A DNA stretch of 64,000 nucleotides, taken from contig CBDHCC010000002.1 in NCBI GenBank assembly GCA_965261015.1, positions 496,001 through 560,000 of the forward strand. The letters run 5' to 3'. The DNA comes from CBDHCC01 sp965261015. Lineage in GTDB: Bacteria; Pseudomonadota; Alphaproteobacteria; Sphingomonadales; Sphingomonadaceae. Shown here piece after piece: positions 1 to 8,356 of the stretch. The position numbers and the translations under genes were made by a program. How positions within the stretch are numbered: position 1 is the stretch's first letter; each line of letters starts with the position of its first letter. Under the pieces are notes generated by a model. That model was not told the DNA's origin. It made no database searches and worked only from the letters and a program-made list of their open reading frames with translations.

Positions 1-10
1 GAGAGGCAAG

Positions 11-367
11 TTGACGGTCATTCTCGTTCCGGCTGGCCTGCTCCTGATCGCAGCGGCACTCTACCATGGCTACCTCGGCCAAACGCGGCTGATCGGCCCT
101 GCGACATTCCCTAATCAGCAAGCGAAGGCGCTGGTCAGCCTAATTTGGCAGTTCAGCACGGTGGTTTGGATGGTCAGCGGAGGGGTCATTGCCTCGTCAC
201 CTTGGTTGTTCGACGATGAAGCTCGTCCTTGGGCGGTGCTCGTTGCCTGTTTGCCGGTCGGCTACGGAATAGTCGGCAACTGCTGGATCACACGCGGGCG
301 GCACTTCGGCTGGAAGGTCTTCGCATCCATCGTCGCTGCTGCGGTAATTGGAGCGCTGCTCGGCTAG
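11..367 (+). CDS. Small hypothetical integral membrane protein
   Basis: 118-residue protein made almost entirely of hydrophobic stretches: about four membrane segments at roughly residues 2-20, 40-62, 70-90 and 100-118. The start is TTG, with a purine-rich GAGAGG just upstream at the window edge, so the start is plausible although an upstream extension cannot be excluded. No catalytic motif or family signature is visible and I do not recognise the gene. It ends 313 bases before the convergent nuclease-like gene and shows no operon partner in the window. Function unknown. Confidence 0.6.
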   Translation: MTVILVPAGLLLIAAALYHGYLGQTRLIGPATFPNQQAKALVSLIWQFSTVVWMVSGGVIASSPWLFDDEARPWAVLVACLPVGYGIVGNCWITRGRHFGWKVFASIVAAAVIGALLG

Positions 368-680
368 GAGCTAGGCGGCGCGAGACGCTCAGCTTCTCGG
401 CGGTATGCCGACTAGCAGCTTCCGAGTGCCTGGACGCAGGTTTCGGAACTCCATTCATGTGACCGCCGTTTTCTTGATGACCCAGAGCCGGTCATTCACG
501 GCCACTCGCTGGCTTCCCGTAAGCTGTCGTCCGTTCAGGTGCTCCTACACGGCTGCGACTGACCGTTTTCGGACTGTCGGCTTTTCGAGCGCAAAACCAC
601 TTGCCTGTCGTTCCTCGCCCCTGTCAGATACCACAATCCCTTCAGCCATTGTCGGTCTCAGCCGGGCAATGGCCTTGTTT
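368..680. other. Intergenic stretch between convergent genes, no gene seen
   Basis: Spacer between the small membrane protein and the end of the PD-(D/E)XK gene. Open frames exist on the plus strand, but they run antisense into the nuclease gene and have the arginine/serine-rich composition of shadow frames. No tRNA, hairpin terminator or repeat was recognised. Confidence 0.4.
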
Positions 681-2036
681 CTACCCAAGCCGGCGGCGCG
701 CGACCCGACGCTCTTCGTCCGAGAAGAGGCCAGTCCATTCGGGTTTCAGGACAATGGATTCAATTGCGAGATCCAGACGGCCGAGCTCGAACAGACGTGC
801 GAAACCAACCGAGGGTGGCTTTGCAAGCAAATGTCTGGCGGCATCGACTGCACCTCGACGCTCCATCAAATCGAGCATGCCCGTAGGCCGATACCCGAGC
901 TTTTCGCACTCTCTGTACGTGTTCAGAAGCTCTGCTTCAAAGTAGCGCGCAAGTGAATGAAGTTCGACTGAAGTATTCCGCTCTTGGGAGGCGGATCCGT
1001 CGGTGTTGCTTTGCTCGAATTCGGTGTTTGAGAAGAGCTGAGCAAGTTGGTCAGCAGAAGCAGTCAGCCATCCCACGAGCTCGCGAATTGCCTCAAGACC
1101 CTCCAGGACCTTTGTCCGCTCGTTCTCGAAAGAAAGTGTCGGATCGATCCCGGGCGTGGCTACGTCGATTGCGAGAGATTTGCCGGCAGCTCGCAACGTG
1201 AACCGTGTCCCTGCCAAAATCCCGCTCGCATTGAACGAAGGCAAAAGTTCGGCTTGCCCTGCAAACTGCGCGTTGACGTATCGCGTTAGAGCTCCCGAGC
1301 CGAACTCGTGTCGGATAATGACGGGAGGGAGGTCCGGCCCAAGTGTGACGGGCCCGAAAATGCGTGTGAGGGCTTTCGGTCCATCAGTCGATGGCCGAAC
1401 GGGAAGGGCTGGGAGAACTTCTAGTGCGAGCTCTGCATAAGCTTTCGCGAAATTTCGCTTGGCCTCAATAGTTATGGGAGTCCAAGCGTTCTCTGACCGA
1501 CGCCCGCATATTGCTTCGAGAAGTTCTATTCTGGCCGTTAGCCGCGCGATTATCTCCAGCTCCAATTCGGGGTTTCGAAGTCGCTCCCCAAGCGTGGAAA
1601 TGATGTCCTCGATCGCAATTTCGCCATCAAAATGGCTGTCATGCACCAGACTGGAAAACTGAGCTCTTGGCGCGACGAGTATGGTGGCTACTACATAAGC
1701 ACCAAGCTCCGCTCGCAGTGCTTCCGCCTCTGCAGCGTAGGCCGCTGCCTGTCCCTCCTGAAATCCCGATCCAACTTTGTTCTCAATCAGGATTGCTGCC
1801 TTCAGTTGGTTCTCATCGCAGAACCATCCGATCCGAACATCAGTTTGGCGCGAATCTTGAGCCCGGGTTGGCGATTTGTGTAGCCGAATATCAGTGTTAT
1901 CGGGCGCCCTGAATGCTGTCCCGGCACGGGCCACAAACCACGCCCGGAACTCGGGTGAAGCATAAAGCTCCTCGACAAGAAAATTGTCGAGATCGCGCTC
2001 CCCCATTCCCCGACTGAACAATTCGCCCGCCATCAC
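681..2036 (-). CDS. PD-(D/E)XK nuclease superfamily protein
   Basis: 451-residue protein whose N-terminal ~110 residues fit a PD-(D/E)XK nuclease core. A conserved-looking Asp lies at about 66 (TDVRIG), followed by the strand ILIENK giving Glu85-x-Lys87, then Gln96 and Tyr100 in the helix GQAAAYA, a layout typical of small restriction-like nucleases. The remaining ~340 residues have no signature I recognise. The start may be the GTG at 2036 or the adjacent ATG at 2033. It is encoded on the same strand as the five-gene defence-type operon but 406 bases downstream, so it may be a separate module or an extra component. Likely role: DNA cleavage in an accessory or defence context. The nuclease fold is fairly clear; the biological role is inferred. 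Confidence 0.65.
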   Translation of the reverse strand: MMAGELFSRGMGERDLDNFLVEELYASPEFRAWFVARAGTAFRAPDNTDIRLHKSPTRAQDSRQTDVRIGWFCDENQLKAAILIENKVGSGFQEGQAAAYAAEAEALRAELGAYVVATILVAPRAQFSSLVHDSHFDGEIAIEDIISTLGERLRNPELELEIIARLTARIELLEAICGRRSENAWTPITIEAKRNFAKAYAELALEVLPALPVRPSTDGPKALTRIFGPVTLGPDLPPVIIRHEFGSGALTRYVNAQFAGQAELLPSFNASGILAGTRFTLRAAGKSLAIDVATPGIDPTLSFENERTKVLEGLEAIRELVGWLTASADQLAQLFSNTEFEQSNTDGSASQERNTSVELHSLARYFEAELLNTYRECEKLGYRPTGMLDLMERRGAVDAARHLLAKPPSVGFARLFELGRLDLAIESIVLKPEWTGLFSDEERRVARRRLG

Positions 2037-2442
2037 ACGGGTAACTACGTCAGGTGCAACACCTGCGCAATTGTTAGGCGGGTCGGGTCACGATTTGGGC
2101 CGCTTACAGACGGACCGCTCTCGGAAGGTCCGACACACACACACACAAATTAGACGCTCGTTTAGTAGGCTTCCGAAGCCGCAAAGAACCACAACCATGC
2201 GCTCAGCGCGTGCGAGCAGACTCCTGAATCCGGAAGGTCGTTCAGTGTCGTCAGACTGACTAGGTCGATGTCGAACGGCCCTCTCTCTAGAGTTCTGATC
2301 CCTACGAGGCCACCGCGCCCGAGGGCGTGTAGCTTGGATGGTCCGGTCAAATTTAATTTGCCCGGTACATTCATCAACTGCGTCCAACATATCCGGAGTT
2401 GATGCGCCGAACACAATTCTTGGCTGGGGCTAAACCGCAGAG
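2037..2442. other. Intergenic stretch with a short (AC)n tract, no confident gene
   Basis: About 400 bases between the predicted nuclease gene and the PD-(D/E)XK gene. It contains a dinucleotide run of seven AC units at 2133-2146. A 94-codon minus-strand frame overlaps the upstream stop as ATGA (2446 to 2162), but its product is low in recognisable structure and was not called. No terminator hairpin was identified. Confidence 0.4.
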
Positions 2443-3300
2443 TCATTCGTAAAAGCTGCTGGTATTAATGGTGAGGCGGATCGCCTCGGCATCGATTTCG
2501 AGCGGCTTCCTGGCTTCGGCCACGACCCTTACTCTATATGGATAACTGTCGTCCGATCGCATGCCGATGTCGTTGGCTACGTCGCTGTTGGAGCCATACT
2601 GCAGCTCGACCTCCACTTCGCCGATAACGCTATATTCGATTTCCGTTGCATCCAGCCGACGTACCTCGATCTCCTCGATCCAATGCCCGTCGACGCGCGT
2701 GTGCGTCGAGAGCTCGTCGAGCTCTTGGATAGTGTCTAGGATCATGCTTTCGAACACCGCATTGTGAAGCGCGGAGCCGACCGCGTTCTTGATCGACCCG
2801 CGTGCCCCGCCGGCATCCTCAAGCAAGGCATGTAGTTCGGTCATCACGCCATATAGCATGTCGCGAACCGCACTGCCTTTACGGACGACAGTGTCGACAC
2901 GCACGTGGGTCGCCTTGTGTAGCTTATCCATCGCATTGAGCAGCGGTTTTGCCATCGCAGCCGGATCAACTTTGAGCCTCTCCTTGACGAAATCGTCCGG
3001 CAATCCAGCATGCACGATGTAGCGCGCACGCTGCCCGCGAGTCACAGTCTTGGTATCCTTAGCCTGCTTGAACCACACGCAGCGCCTTACGTCATCGTCG
3101 GGCGCGAGGCTGTGCAGCATGTGCGTGGCAAGTTCGCGCAGCGCACTAGCTACGAGGTTGCCGCGAATTGGATTGGTCTTGTCGCGGCCGACCTTAATTG
3201 CACCTTTGCAAAGCTTTCGTAGGAAACGGTCCTGCGGCAGAAGCGCAACCAGATCGCGTCGCGCATCCTCAACATTCGCCCATGCGGTGCTTCCTGCCAT
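2443..3300 (-). CDS. Predicted nuclease, resembling pPIWI-associated nuclease families
   Basis: 285-residue soluble protein, last gene of the five-gene operon, starting 2 bases after the stop of the metallo-beta-lactamase-fold gene. The N-terminal half (an ALRELATHMLHSLAPDDDV helix, then TRGQRARY and a THVR motif near 145) and the C-terminal half (LDELSTHTRVDGHWIEEI, then GEVEVELQYGSNSDV around 235-250) recall the domains described in comparative genomics as predicted pPIWI-associating nucleases. That resemblance is from memory, not a search. Conserved-looking acidic and His residues (THTR, EVEVELQ) could form an active site, but no classical nuclease motif is obvious. As terminal effector-like gene of an operon with methylase, kinase and receiver genes, it may be the executing enzyme. 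Alternative: a non-catalytic DNA- or nucleotide-binding sensor. Confidence 0.5.
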   Translation of the reverse strand: MAGSTAWANVEDARRDLVALLPQDRFLRKLCKGAIKVGRDKTNPIRGNLVASALRELATHMLHSLAPDDDVRRCVWFKQAKDTKTVTRGQRARYIVHAGLPDDFVKERLKVDPAAMAKPLLNAMDKLHKATHVRVDTVVRKGSAVRDMLYGVMTELHALLEDAGGARGSIKNAVGSALHNAVFESMILDTIQELDELSTHTRVDGHWIEEIEVRRLDATEIEYSVIGEVEVELQYGSNSDVANDIGMRSDDSYPYRVRVVAEARKPLEIDAEAIRLTINTSSFYE

Positions 3301-3302
3301 AC

Positions 3303-4310
3303 CTAGGCGCCTTCATTTACGAGCGATAATGCCAGGGCTGCGCGGCGACACATTGGCGTGGGCACGCGGTCGTCTATAAACCGGGCATGTTGCGCCGCGG
3401 CCGCCGATACCCGCCGGGCGCCCCCGGCGAGCTCGATGCTCATCGAACCTGCGCAGCTCCCGCCATTTGCCCTCCCGCTCGACCGGAAAGGCTCGAGGTC
3501 GTCGCGATCGCCCTCGATCGGTCGTGCGCTGCAGCGCTCGGACAATTGCGTACAGGCAACCGCGCAACTAGATTCAATCATGGCATCGATAATCTCCGGC
3601 CGGGGGTTGTCATGGCGATTGCGGCCGTTCGAGAAGAGCACGGCTTCGGGTCGGACCCGATCATAAAGCTTGCCCGTAAACGCTTCGGCATTACCGCCCG
3701 GCAGCCCGCCGTGGTGCGGAAAGACGAGTAGTTTCGCGGTGAGATCGGCGTCATGCGCGATGGCGTCGTCGAGGCCGATCTCGTCCATGTCCCCCGCGAG
3801 GAGTGCTGCCGGTGCCCCGCCCTCGCTAATCTTGAGTACTGCCGACAGACTGTTGGCGGTTAATGCGCGACCCTGCGCGTCCTTGCCGCCGACCCCCGTG
3901 AGCGCGAGCCTCGGCGACGGCGCTATGATGGCGATCTCCACGTTACCGACAGTGACAGCGCCAGGTTCAGATGCCGTGAGGCTCGTGCGGACGGCGCAGT
4001 CCCCCTTTCGATGAGCCACGCTGACCGCCGTCAAGAAGTCGCGCCAGATCTTAGAATTGCGCTGCCCGTCAGGGTTCACGAAGATTTGTTCGACCTTGAT
4101 CCGGTCGCTTGTCAACATTGCAAGAATGCCGGCGATGTGATCCTTGTCGGCATGCGAGATAAAGGCGCTATGGACTGTGTCGATTCCAAGGTCGTCGAGC
4201 GTGTCAAGCAACAAGCTACGGGTCGGCGCGTCGATCACCGCCACTGCCGCGCCATCGCGGAGCAACGCGCAGTTTCCGTGAGCGACGTCGAGAATGACAA
4301 AGTCGCTCAT
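3303..4310 (-). CDS. Metallo-beta-lactamase-fold hydrolase with Cys-rich tail
   Basis: 335-residue protein of the ComEC/Rec2-like metallo-beta-lactamase type. Metal motifs are visible: HADKDH at 53-58, LLAGD with Asp174, and FPHHGG with His199/His200. These are known to bind two zinc ions and support phosphodiester or lactone hydrolysis in this superfamily. After about residue 245 there is a distinct C-terminal part with Cys249, Cys253, Cys260, Cys286, His308 and Cys321, which could form an extra zinc site. It overlaps the receiver gene by 4 bases (ATGA) and is followed by the nuclease gene after 2 bases, indicating translational coupling. In the operon it may process a nucleic acid or nucleotide signal; this is inferred. 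No membrane segments or signal peptide are seen, so it should be cytoplasmic. Confidence 0.75.
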   Translation of the reverse strand: MSDFVILDVAHGNCALLRDGAAVAVIDAPTRSLLLDTLDDLGIDTVHSAFISHADKDHIAGILAMLTSDRIKVEQIFVNPDGQRNSKIWRDFLTAVSVAHRKGDCAVRTSLTASEPGAVTVGNVEIAIIAPSPRLALTGVGGKDAQGRALTANSLSAVLKISEGGAPAALLAGDMDEIGLDDAIAHDADLTAKLLVFPHHGGLPGGNAEAFTGKLYDRVRPEAVLFSNGRNRHDNPRPEIIDAMIESSCAVACTQLSERCSARPIEGDRDDLEPFRSSGRANGGSCAGSMSIELAGGARRVSAAAAQHARFIDDRVPTPMCRRAALALSLVNEGA

Positions 4311-4999
4311 GCGGACCCATTGTCGGGCGGCGGAATGATCTCGCTCACATTAGTGAAGAACAGATCGTCTTCCTCCTGAGCCCCGATATTGACGTCGCCA
4401 AGCAGATACATCCCTGGTCGAAGTTCAGGGAGCAACTGGGCGGCAATGCACGAAAGGGGAATTGGGACGGCATGATCGGGTGACCAAGACGGAATGACCG
4501 CATCAATACGTTCGGGGCGGTCGCCGCCCGGGATATCATCCACGCGAATCAGCACGCGGTGCGGGCGTCGCGCGTCAACCGGCACCGCCTGAACCTCGCG
4601 CCGGCAGATGTCGAAATATTCCTGCACCCGGTCAATACGGAACCCGTCGCGGCCCATCACCACCGGAATTTCGTATCGCGCCGCCCGTAAGTCGAGCCGG
4701 TCGGTCGATTGATACATGGTCAGGAGCATGGCCGGAATCTTCCGCTCGACCAAGCGGCGAACCACCTCGGCGCCATAGAAGGACGCGAGGCCGGCCGGTT
4801 GCAGCTTATGGTCGCAAATCACGAACGAAGGATTCTGACCAGCAATGTCGTCAACCATGCGGTCGATCTCCTGGCCGTAGGGCCCGGCGACAGTGAATGG
4901 CTCGATGTCGTAGCCGCGCAGCTCATCCATCAGATCTTCGCGACCCTGATCGTCGTCATCGACAACCAACACCCTGGTGGCGAGCGCGGTCGCCATCAA
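4307..4999 (-). CDS. Response-regulator receiver protein with unknown C-terminal domain
   Basis: 230 residues. Residues 8-125 form a receiver domain: acidic cluster DDDD at 14-17, probable phospho-acceptor Asp63 in FVICDHKL, and Thr94 after beta-4 (LLTMY). The Lys normally following beta-5 is absent (VVMGRDGF), so signalling may be atypical. The C-terminal ~100 residues are beta-rich and carry no DNA-binding helix-turn-helix, so it is not a standard transcription factor; its output is unknown. It overlaps both neighbours by 4 bases, with the stop of the kinase gene at its start and the start of the metallo-beta-lactamase gene at its end. The obvious partner is the histidine-kinase half of the upstream gene. 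Role inferred: a phospho-switch that relays the kinase state to the nuclease or metallo-hydrolase. Confidence 0.75.
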   Translation of the reverse strand: MMATALATRVLVVDDDDQGREDLMDELRGYDIEPFTVAGPYGQEIDRMVDDIAGQNPSFVICDHKLQPAGLASFYGAEVVRRLVERKIPAMLLTMYQSTDRLDLRAARYEIPVVMGRDGFRIDRVQEYFDICRREVQAVPVDARRPHRVLIRVDDIPGGDRPERIDAVIPSWSPDHAVPIPLSCIAAQLLPELRPGMYLLGDVNIGAQEEDDLFFTNVSEIIPPPDNGSA

Positions 5000-7074
5000 T
5001 CGACCAGACTGCGCATCGGCGGTAACCGGATGACGAACTCAGCGCCCTCGAAATCGGCAAGCGCGACGGCTTCGACCGTACCGCCGAGATCGGTGACCGA
5101 ATCCCTCACGATCGTGAGTCCGAAGCCGGTCCCGTCGGCTACCGTCGTCACGCCAGGTAGCCAGATGTCGTCGAGGTCGAGCCCGTCGATACCACCAGCA
5201 TTGTCCGTGATGCTAAGCACCACGTTTGCGCCGTCGTACTCGGTCCGAATCCTGATCCGACGGTCGGTCTGGGCAAAATTTTCTCGCTGGAACGCGTTGA
5301 GTGAGTTCATGACGAGATTGAGACAAATTCCGTCAATTAAGGCTTCGCTGCCGTTAATATCGCTGTAATGCCCGGTCAGTTCTGTTATCACGGTCACTTT
5401 GAAGAAATCGGTAATCGGTTTGAGCAATTCGACCAGGGCGTCGACACAGGCGTTGACGTTGGTACGCCCCGAGCGGCGCTTACGTTTGGCGAGCAAATTC
5501 AGCGGTATAGAGACAAACGAGTTGAGCCGGACTTTCGCCGCCGAAATCGTCTTGATCCGCCGATCGGCGACATCGCGTCGATCATCAGGGATCAGCCGCT
5601 GCAGAGCCTCAATTCCCTTGTCGATCATGTCGAGCGGCCGCCCGATCTCGTGCGCGAAGACCGCCGACGTCATGCCGGCCGTGGCGAGCGAGCGGTACAA
5701 TTGGAGCTCATCGCGCAGCGACTTGGTCTCGCGCTCCGACTCCTTGACATACCGGGCGATGGCGTCGTTGACCTTCTTACGCTCAGTCACCTGCACCGAA
5801 TTGTCGAGGACACGCTCGAGACGCTGCGTTACCTGCTCGGTCTGCTTGCGCGCCGCGAGCTTCTCCGTCTGGCGCTTCTGGTCGCGCTCGCGGATCTGAA
5901 CCCGCGCCGCCCAATCCAGCGCGTCGCCGCAACAGCGCTTCATCTCAACGAAGGCTTGGTTCTCGATATAGCCAACGCGGTCGGTCTTCTGAATATAGCT
6001 GCGATCGACGTTGGATAGCTTAACGCGCCCGACCGAGGTGTTGGTCGATGGACGCATTTCAGGACTGCGCGCTCTGCGCAAATTCAGTTCGAGCCAGTCG
6101 TTTCCAGGTCCGCCGTACGGCGGCACGCGAATGCCATCCTCGTAGATGTGGACACCGCCGACATGGTTGAGCCAATCCCTGACCTCACCCATAGTTGAGG
6201 CCCGCGTTGAAAAGCTGCGACCATCCAGAATGAATACCCAAAGGTCGAACTCGAAGGGCACCGTTTCAAACAATCCAGGTGCTCGCAGTTCATGAAGGAT
6301 ATCGCCCTTCCAATCGAGGATCGAGAAGTTTGCCGCCCCCTCCGCGTTGACCCCTGCATGAATGCGGTATTCGGCGTCCCCGAAATAGGACTGGTCCACC
6401 TTGGCTTGAAGGTCGGCAAATTCCTCCGTCACGAGGATCGCCTTGAAGCCGGGATCAACATCGCGCGTGTCCCGAACCCGCGAGTCGCGCTCCTCAGCGG
6501 CAGCGAACGGATCTGACAGCAGTAACAGGCTGCGTGCCAGACGATTGACCGTACCGCGTCCAAGCGCGGCCGTGATTCCGCTGATTTCTATCTCGGTGCC
6601 GCTAGGCCGATCGCTGGGCGCCGTAGTGACATCGAAGGCGACGTCCTCGACCACCTCGGCATCAGCGTAGGCGGCCCAGTCGATTGTCACGCGGTGCTCA
6701 ACCCCAGGCTCGTTGCGCGCACGGGTGACGAGCGTCACGTGCTGACCAAGCCGTAGTGCAGCGAGCCGACCGAGCCCCTTGTCCCCTACCGGCAGTCGAT
6801 CGAAGATCGGAGTCAACGACTTTCGCTGCTTGCTCGATCGGCCGATCACCAGCCAGCCCTGCCGGATGTTGTCGGCACTCATTCCGGTGCCGTCATCGAC
6901 AATTCGAATCGACCCACCGGGCGCATAAACCTCATTTAACGAGATGCGGCACTCGGTCGCGTCTGCATCGTACGCATTTTTCGCGAGTTCAACCATGCCT
7001 TGATCCACCTCAGGCACGAGCTCTTCGCCTAAGCGCGACAGGATGTCCGGCGAGAAACGCAGCCGTTCAAGCAT
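4996..7074 (-). CDS. MORC/Hsp90-like GHKL ATPase fused to a histidine-kinase core
   Basis: 692-residue protein with two ATP-binding GHKL modules. N-terminal module: LAKNAYDADA N-box (Asn33), DDGTGM at 60-65, GDKGLG at 97-102, then an S5-like transducer region to about 380; this is the layout of MutL/MORC/Hsp90-type ATPases. Residues ~395-460 are charged and probably coiled coil. C-terminal module: H-box FAHEIGRP with His475, a dimerisation region, N-box NLVMNSLNAF (~587-595), DNAGGI at 624-629 and GTGFGL at 648-653, as in sensor kinases. No membrane segment, so sensing should be cytoplasmic. It overlaps the methyltransferase gene by 8 bases and the receiver gene by 4. Prokaryotic MORC-like ATPases have been described in restriction-modification neighbourhoods; combining one with a kinase core in a single chain is unusual. 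Inferred role: sensing DNA structure or invasion and phosphorylating the adjacent receiver. Confidence 0.8.
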   Translation of the reverse strand: MLERLRFSPDILSRLGEELVPEVDQGMVELAKNAYDADATECRISLNEVYAPGGSIRIVDDGTGMSADNIRQGWLVIGRSSKQRKSLTPIFDRLPVGDKGLGRLAALRLGQHVTLVTRARNEPGVEHRVTIDWAAYADAEVVEDVAFDVTTAPSDRPSGTEIEISGITAALGRGTVNRLARSLLLLSDPFAAAEERDSRVRDTRDVDPGFKAILVTEEFADLQAKVDQSYFGDAEYRIHAGVNAEGAANFSILDWKGDILHELRAPGLFETVPFEFDLWVFILDGRSFSTRASTMGEVRDWLNHVGGVHIYEDGIRVPPYGGPGNDWLELNLRRARSPEMRPSTNTSVGRVKLSNVDRSYIQKTDRVGYIENQAFVEMKRCCGDALDWAARVQIRERDQKRQTEKLAARKQTEQVTQRLERVLDNSVQVTERKKVNDAIARYVKESERETKSLRDELQLYRSLATAGMTSAVFAHEIGRPLDMIDKGIEALQRLIPDDRRDVADRRIKTISAAKVRLNSFVSIPLNLLAKRKRRSGRTNVNACVDALVELLKPITDFFKVTVITELTGHYSDINGSEALIDGICLNLVMNSLNAFQRENFAQTDRRIRIRTEYDGANVVLSITDNAGGIDGLDLDDIWLPGVTTVADGTGFGLTIVRDSVTDLGGTVEAVALADFEGAEFVIRLPPMRSLVD

Positions 7075-8356
7075 CGGGCGTCACCCAAGGGATCGCGACG
7101 ACCGATCCCGTCGTCAAATGCCGGCAACGGATATGCTCATTGAGGAAATCGCTGGTCGCTGCGCTTTTGAGCACCGCGAGAAGGGTCTGGCACGCAGCCA
7201 GACCGCCTTCGCGCGGCAGCAGCGCGATGAGGTGATTTTCAACCGCGACGTCACGGTCGCCGACGATGATCGCGCCGACTGCTCGGTGCTTATCGCTGGG
7301 GCTAGACGTACGCCGGACCACGACGAACGGCGGTTTGAACACTGTGCCCTTGAAGCGGCGGCTGCTTGCCGGTTCGAACTGGTCGGACCACGCCGGCGTC
7401 GTCTTTGCGCAAACGAACCGGTGCCAGGCACCGACGTTGCCATGCCGGTGGGGCACGACCGCGCCGACCCGGGATACAAAGTGATCGCCGACCACACTGG
7501 CCGGATGCTCGGAAACATCGGCAACCCAGATGGTCGGATTGTGCGCATCCGCGAGCATTGTCGTGAAAACATCTACGTCAGTCCAGCTGTCGAAGCGGCC
7601 GAGCGATGTAACATCGCCGCTCAGTCCGTTCTCTTCGAGATGTCGACGGAACTGTTCGTACCGGCTACCGCAGCGCAGGACCTCGGGCAAGACGGCAGCG
7701 ATCGGCGATCCCGGCGCTCGCGCTTTGACGAGGTGGTCTAGAAAGATGGCAGCGGCGTTGACCTTGCCCGTCGCCCAAGTGTCGATCGAGTGGTCAGACG
7801 TTCGCCCGAATGGTGGATTGAAGAGAAATCCGGCCGCCGCGGCGATCCGTGCGTCTTCGGTGAGCATGTTGCCGATGGCGATCAGCGGAAACAAGCGATC
7901 GAAATCGCACACTTCATCGCGAAATCGACCGCGCGCGCGAGCAAGCATGACGAGCCGCGCCTTGGTCATCCTGACCAGGTCGTCGCGCAGCTCGAGCCCG
8001 GCCAATTGCGTGCCCCAGTCGTCGAGCGTGTCCTCGAGCGTTCCGCCGAGGGGAAGCAATGCCGCATAAGCGAGCAGGAGGTCGCCCATGCCACAAGTCG
8101 GATCCATCGCAACTGCTCCGTCGGGCAGGCGTTCGCGCAGCATCGTAGCTAGTCGGGACGACAGGTCTGCGCTCGAGAAAAACGTTCCAGACTTGCGACG
8201 TTCCTCGAGCGCAATCGACTGACGAAACAGGCGATATGGAAGACCGTTTAGCAGCGGTTGTTGATCGACGCAGACCGGATCATGGGCAGAGGCAGAGCTG
8301 ACATTGGCTTCGGCTCCCGAAAGAAATGTGCTAAAATCCTTTGCAATTACGTCCAT
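7067..8356 (-). CDS. N6-adenine DNA methyltransferase (HsdM-like)
   Basis: 429-residue AdoMet-dependent methyltransferase and first gene of the operon. GTFFSSADLSSRLA at 57-70 is the segment that precedes the catalytic domain in HsdM-type enzymes. Motif I is DPTCGMGDL at 85-93, and motif IV is NPPFG at 180-184, the signature of amino-methylating enzymes acting on adenine N6. About 160 residues follow that could hold a target-recognition element; no separate HsdS or HsdR gene is present. The C-terminus overlaps the kinase gene by 8 bases. Inferred role: marking host DNA so that the downstream effector genes spare it, or serving as part of the sensor. A stand-alone orphan methylase is the alternative, but the coupling argues against it. 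Confidence 0.8.
   Translation of the reverse strand: MDVIAKDFSTFLSGAEANVSSASAHDPVCVDQQPLLNGLPYRLFRQSIALEERRKSGTFFSSADLSSRLATMLRERLPDGAVAMDPTCGMGDLLLAYAALLPLGGTLEDTLDDWGTQLAGLELRDDLVRMTKARLVMLARARGRFRDEVCDFDRLFPLIAIGNMLTEDARIAAAAGFLFNPPFGRTSDHSIDTWATGKVNAAAIFLDHLVKARAPGSPIAAVLPEVLRCGSRYEQFRRHLEENGLSGDVTSLGRFDSWTDVDVFTTMLADAHNPTIWVADVSEHPASVVGDHFVSRVGAVVPHRHGNVGAWHRFVCAKTTPAWSDQFEPASSRRFKGTVFKPPFVVVRRTSSPSDKHRAVGAIIVGDRDVAVENHLIALLPREGGLAACQTLLAVLKSAATSDFLNEHIRCRHLTTGSVVAIPWVTPDA

Noticed and set aside
2133..2146. (AC)7 tract as a possible phase-variable switch
   Set aside because: It lies between genes and is short; no gene frame depends on its length.
2162..2446. 94-codon minus-strand frame overlapping the predicted nuclease stop as ATGA, possible sixth operon gene
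   Set aside because: The product has no recognisable structure and shadow-like composition; overlap alone is weak evidence.
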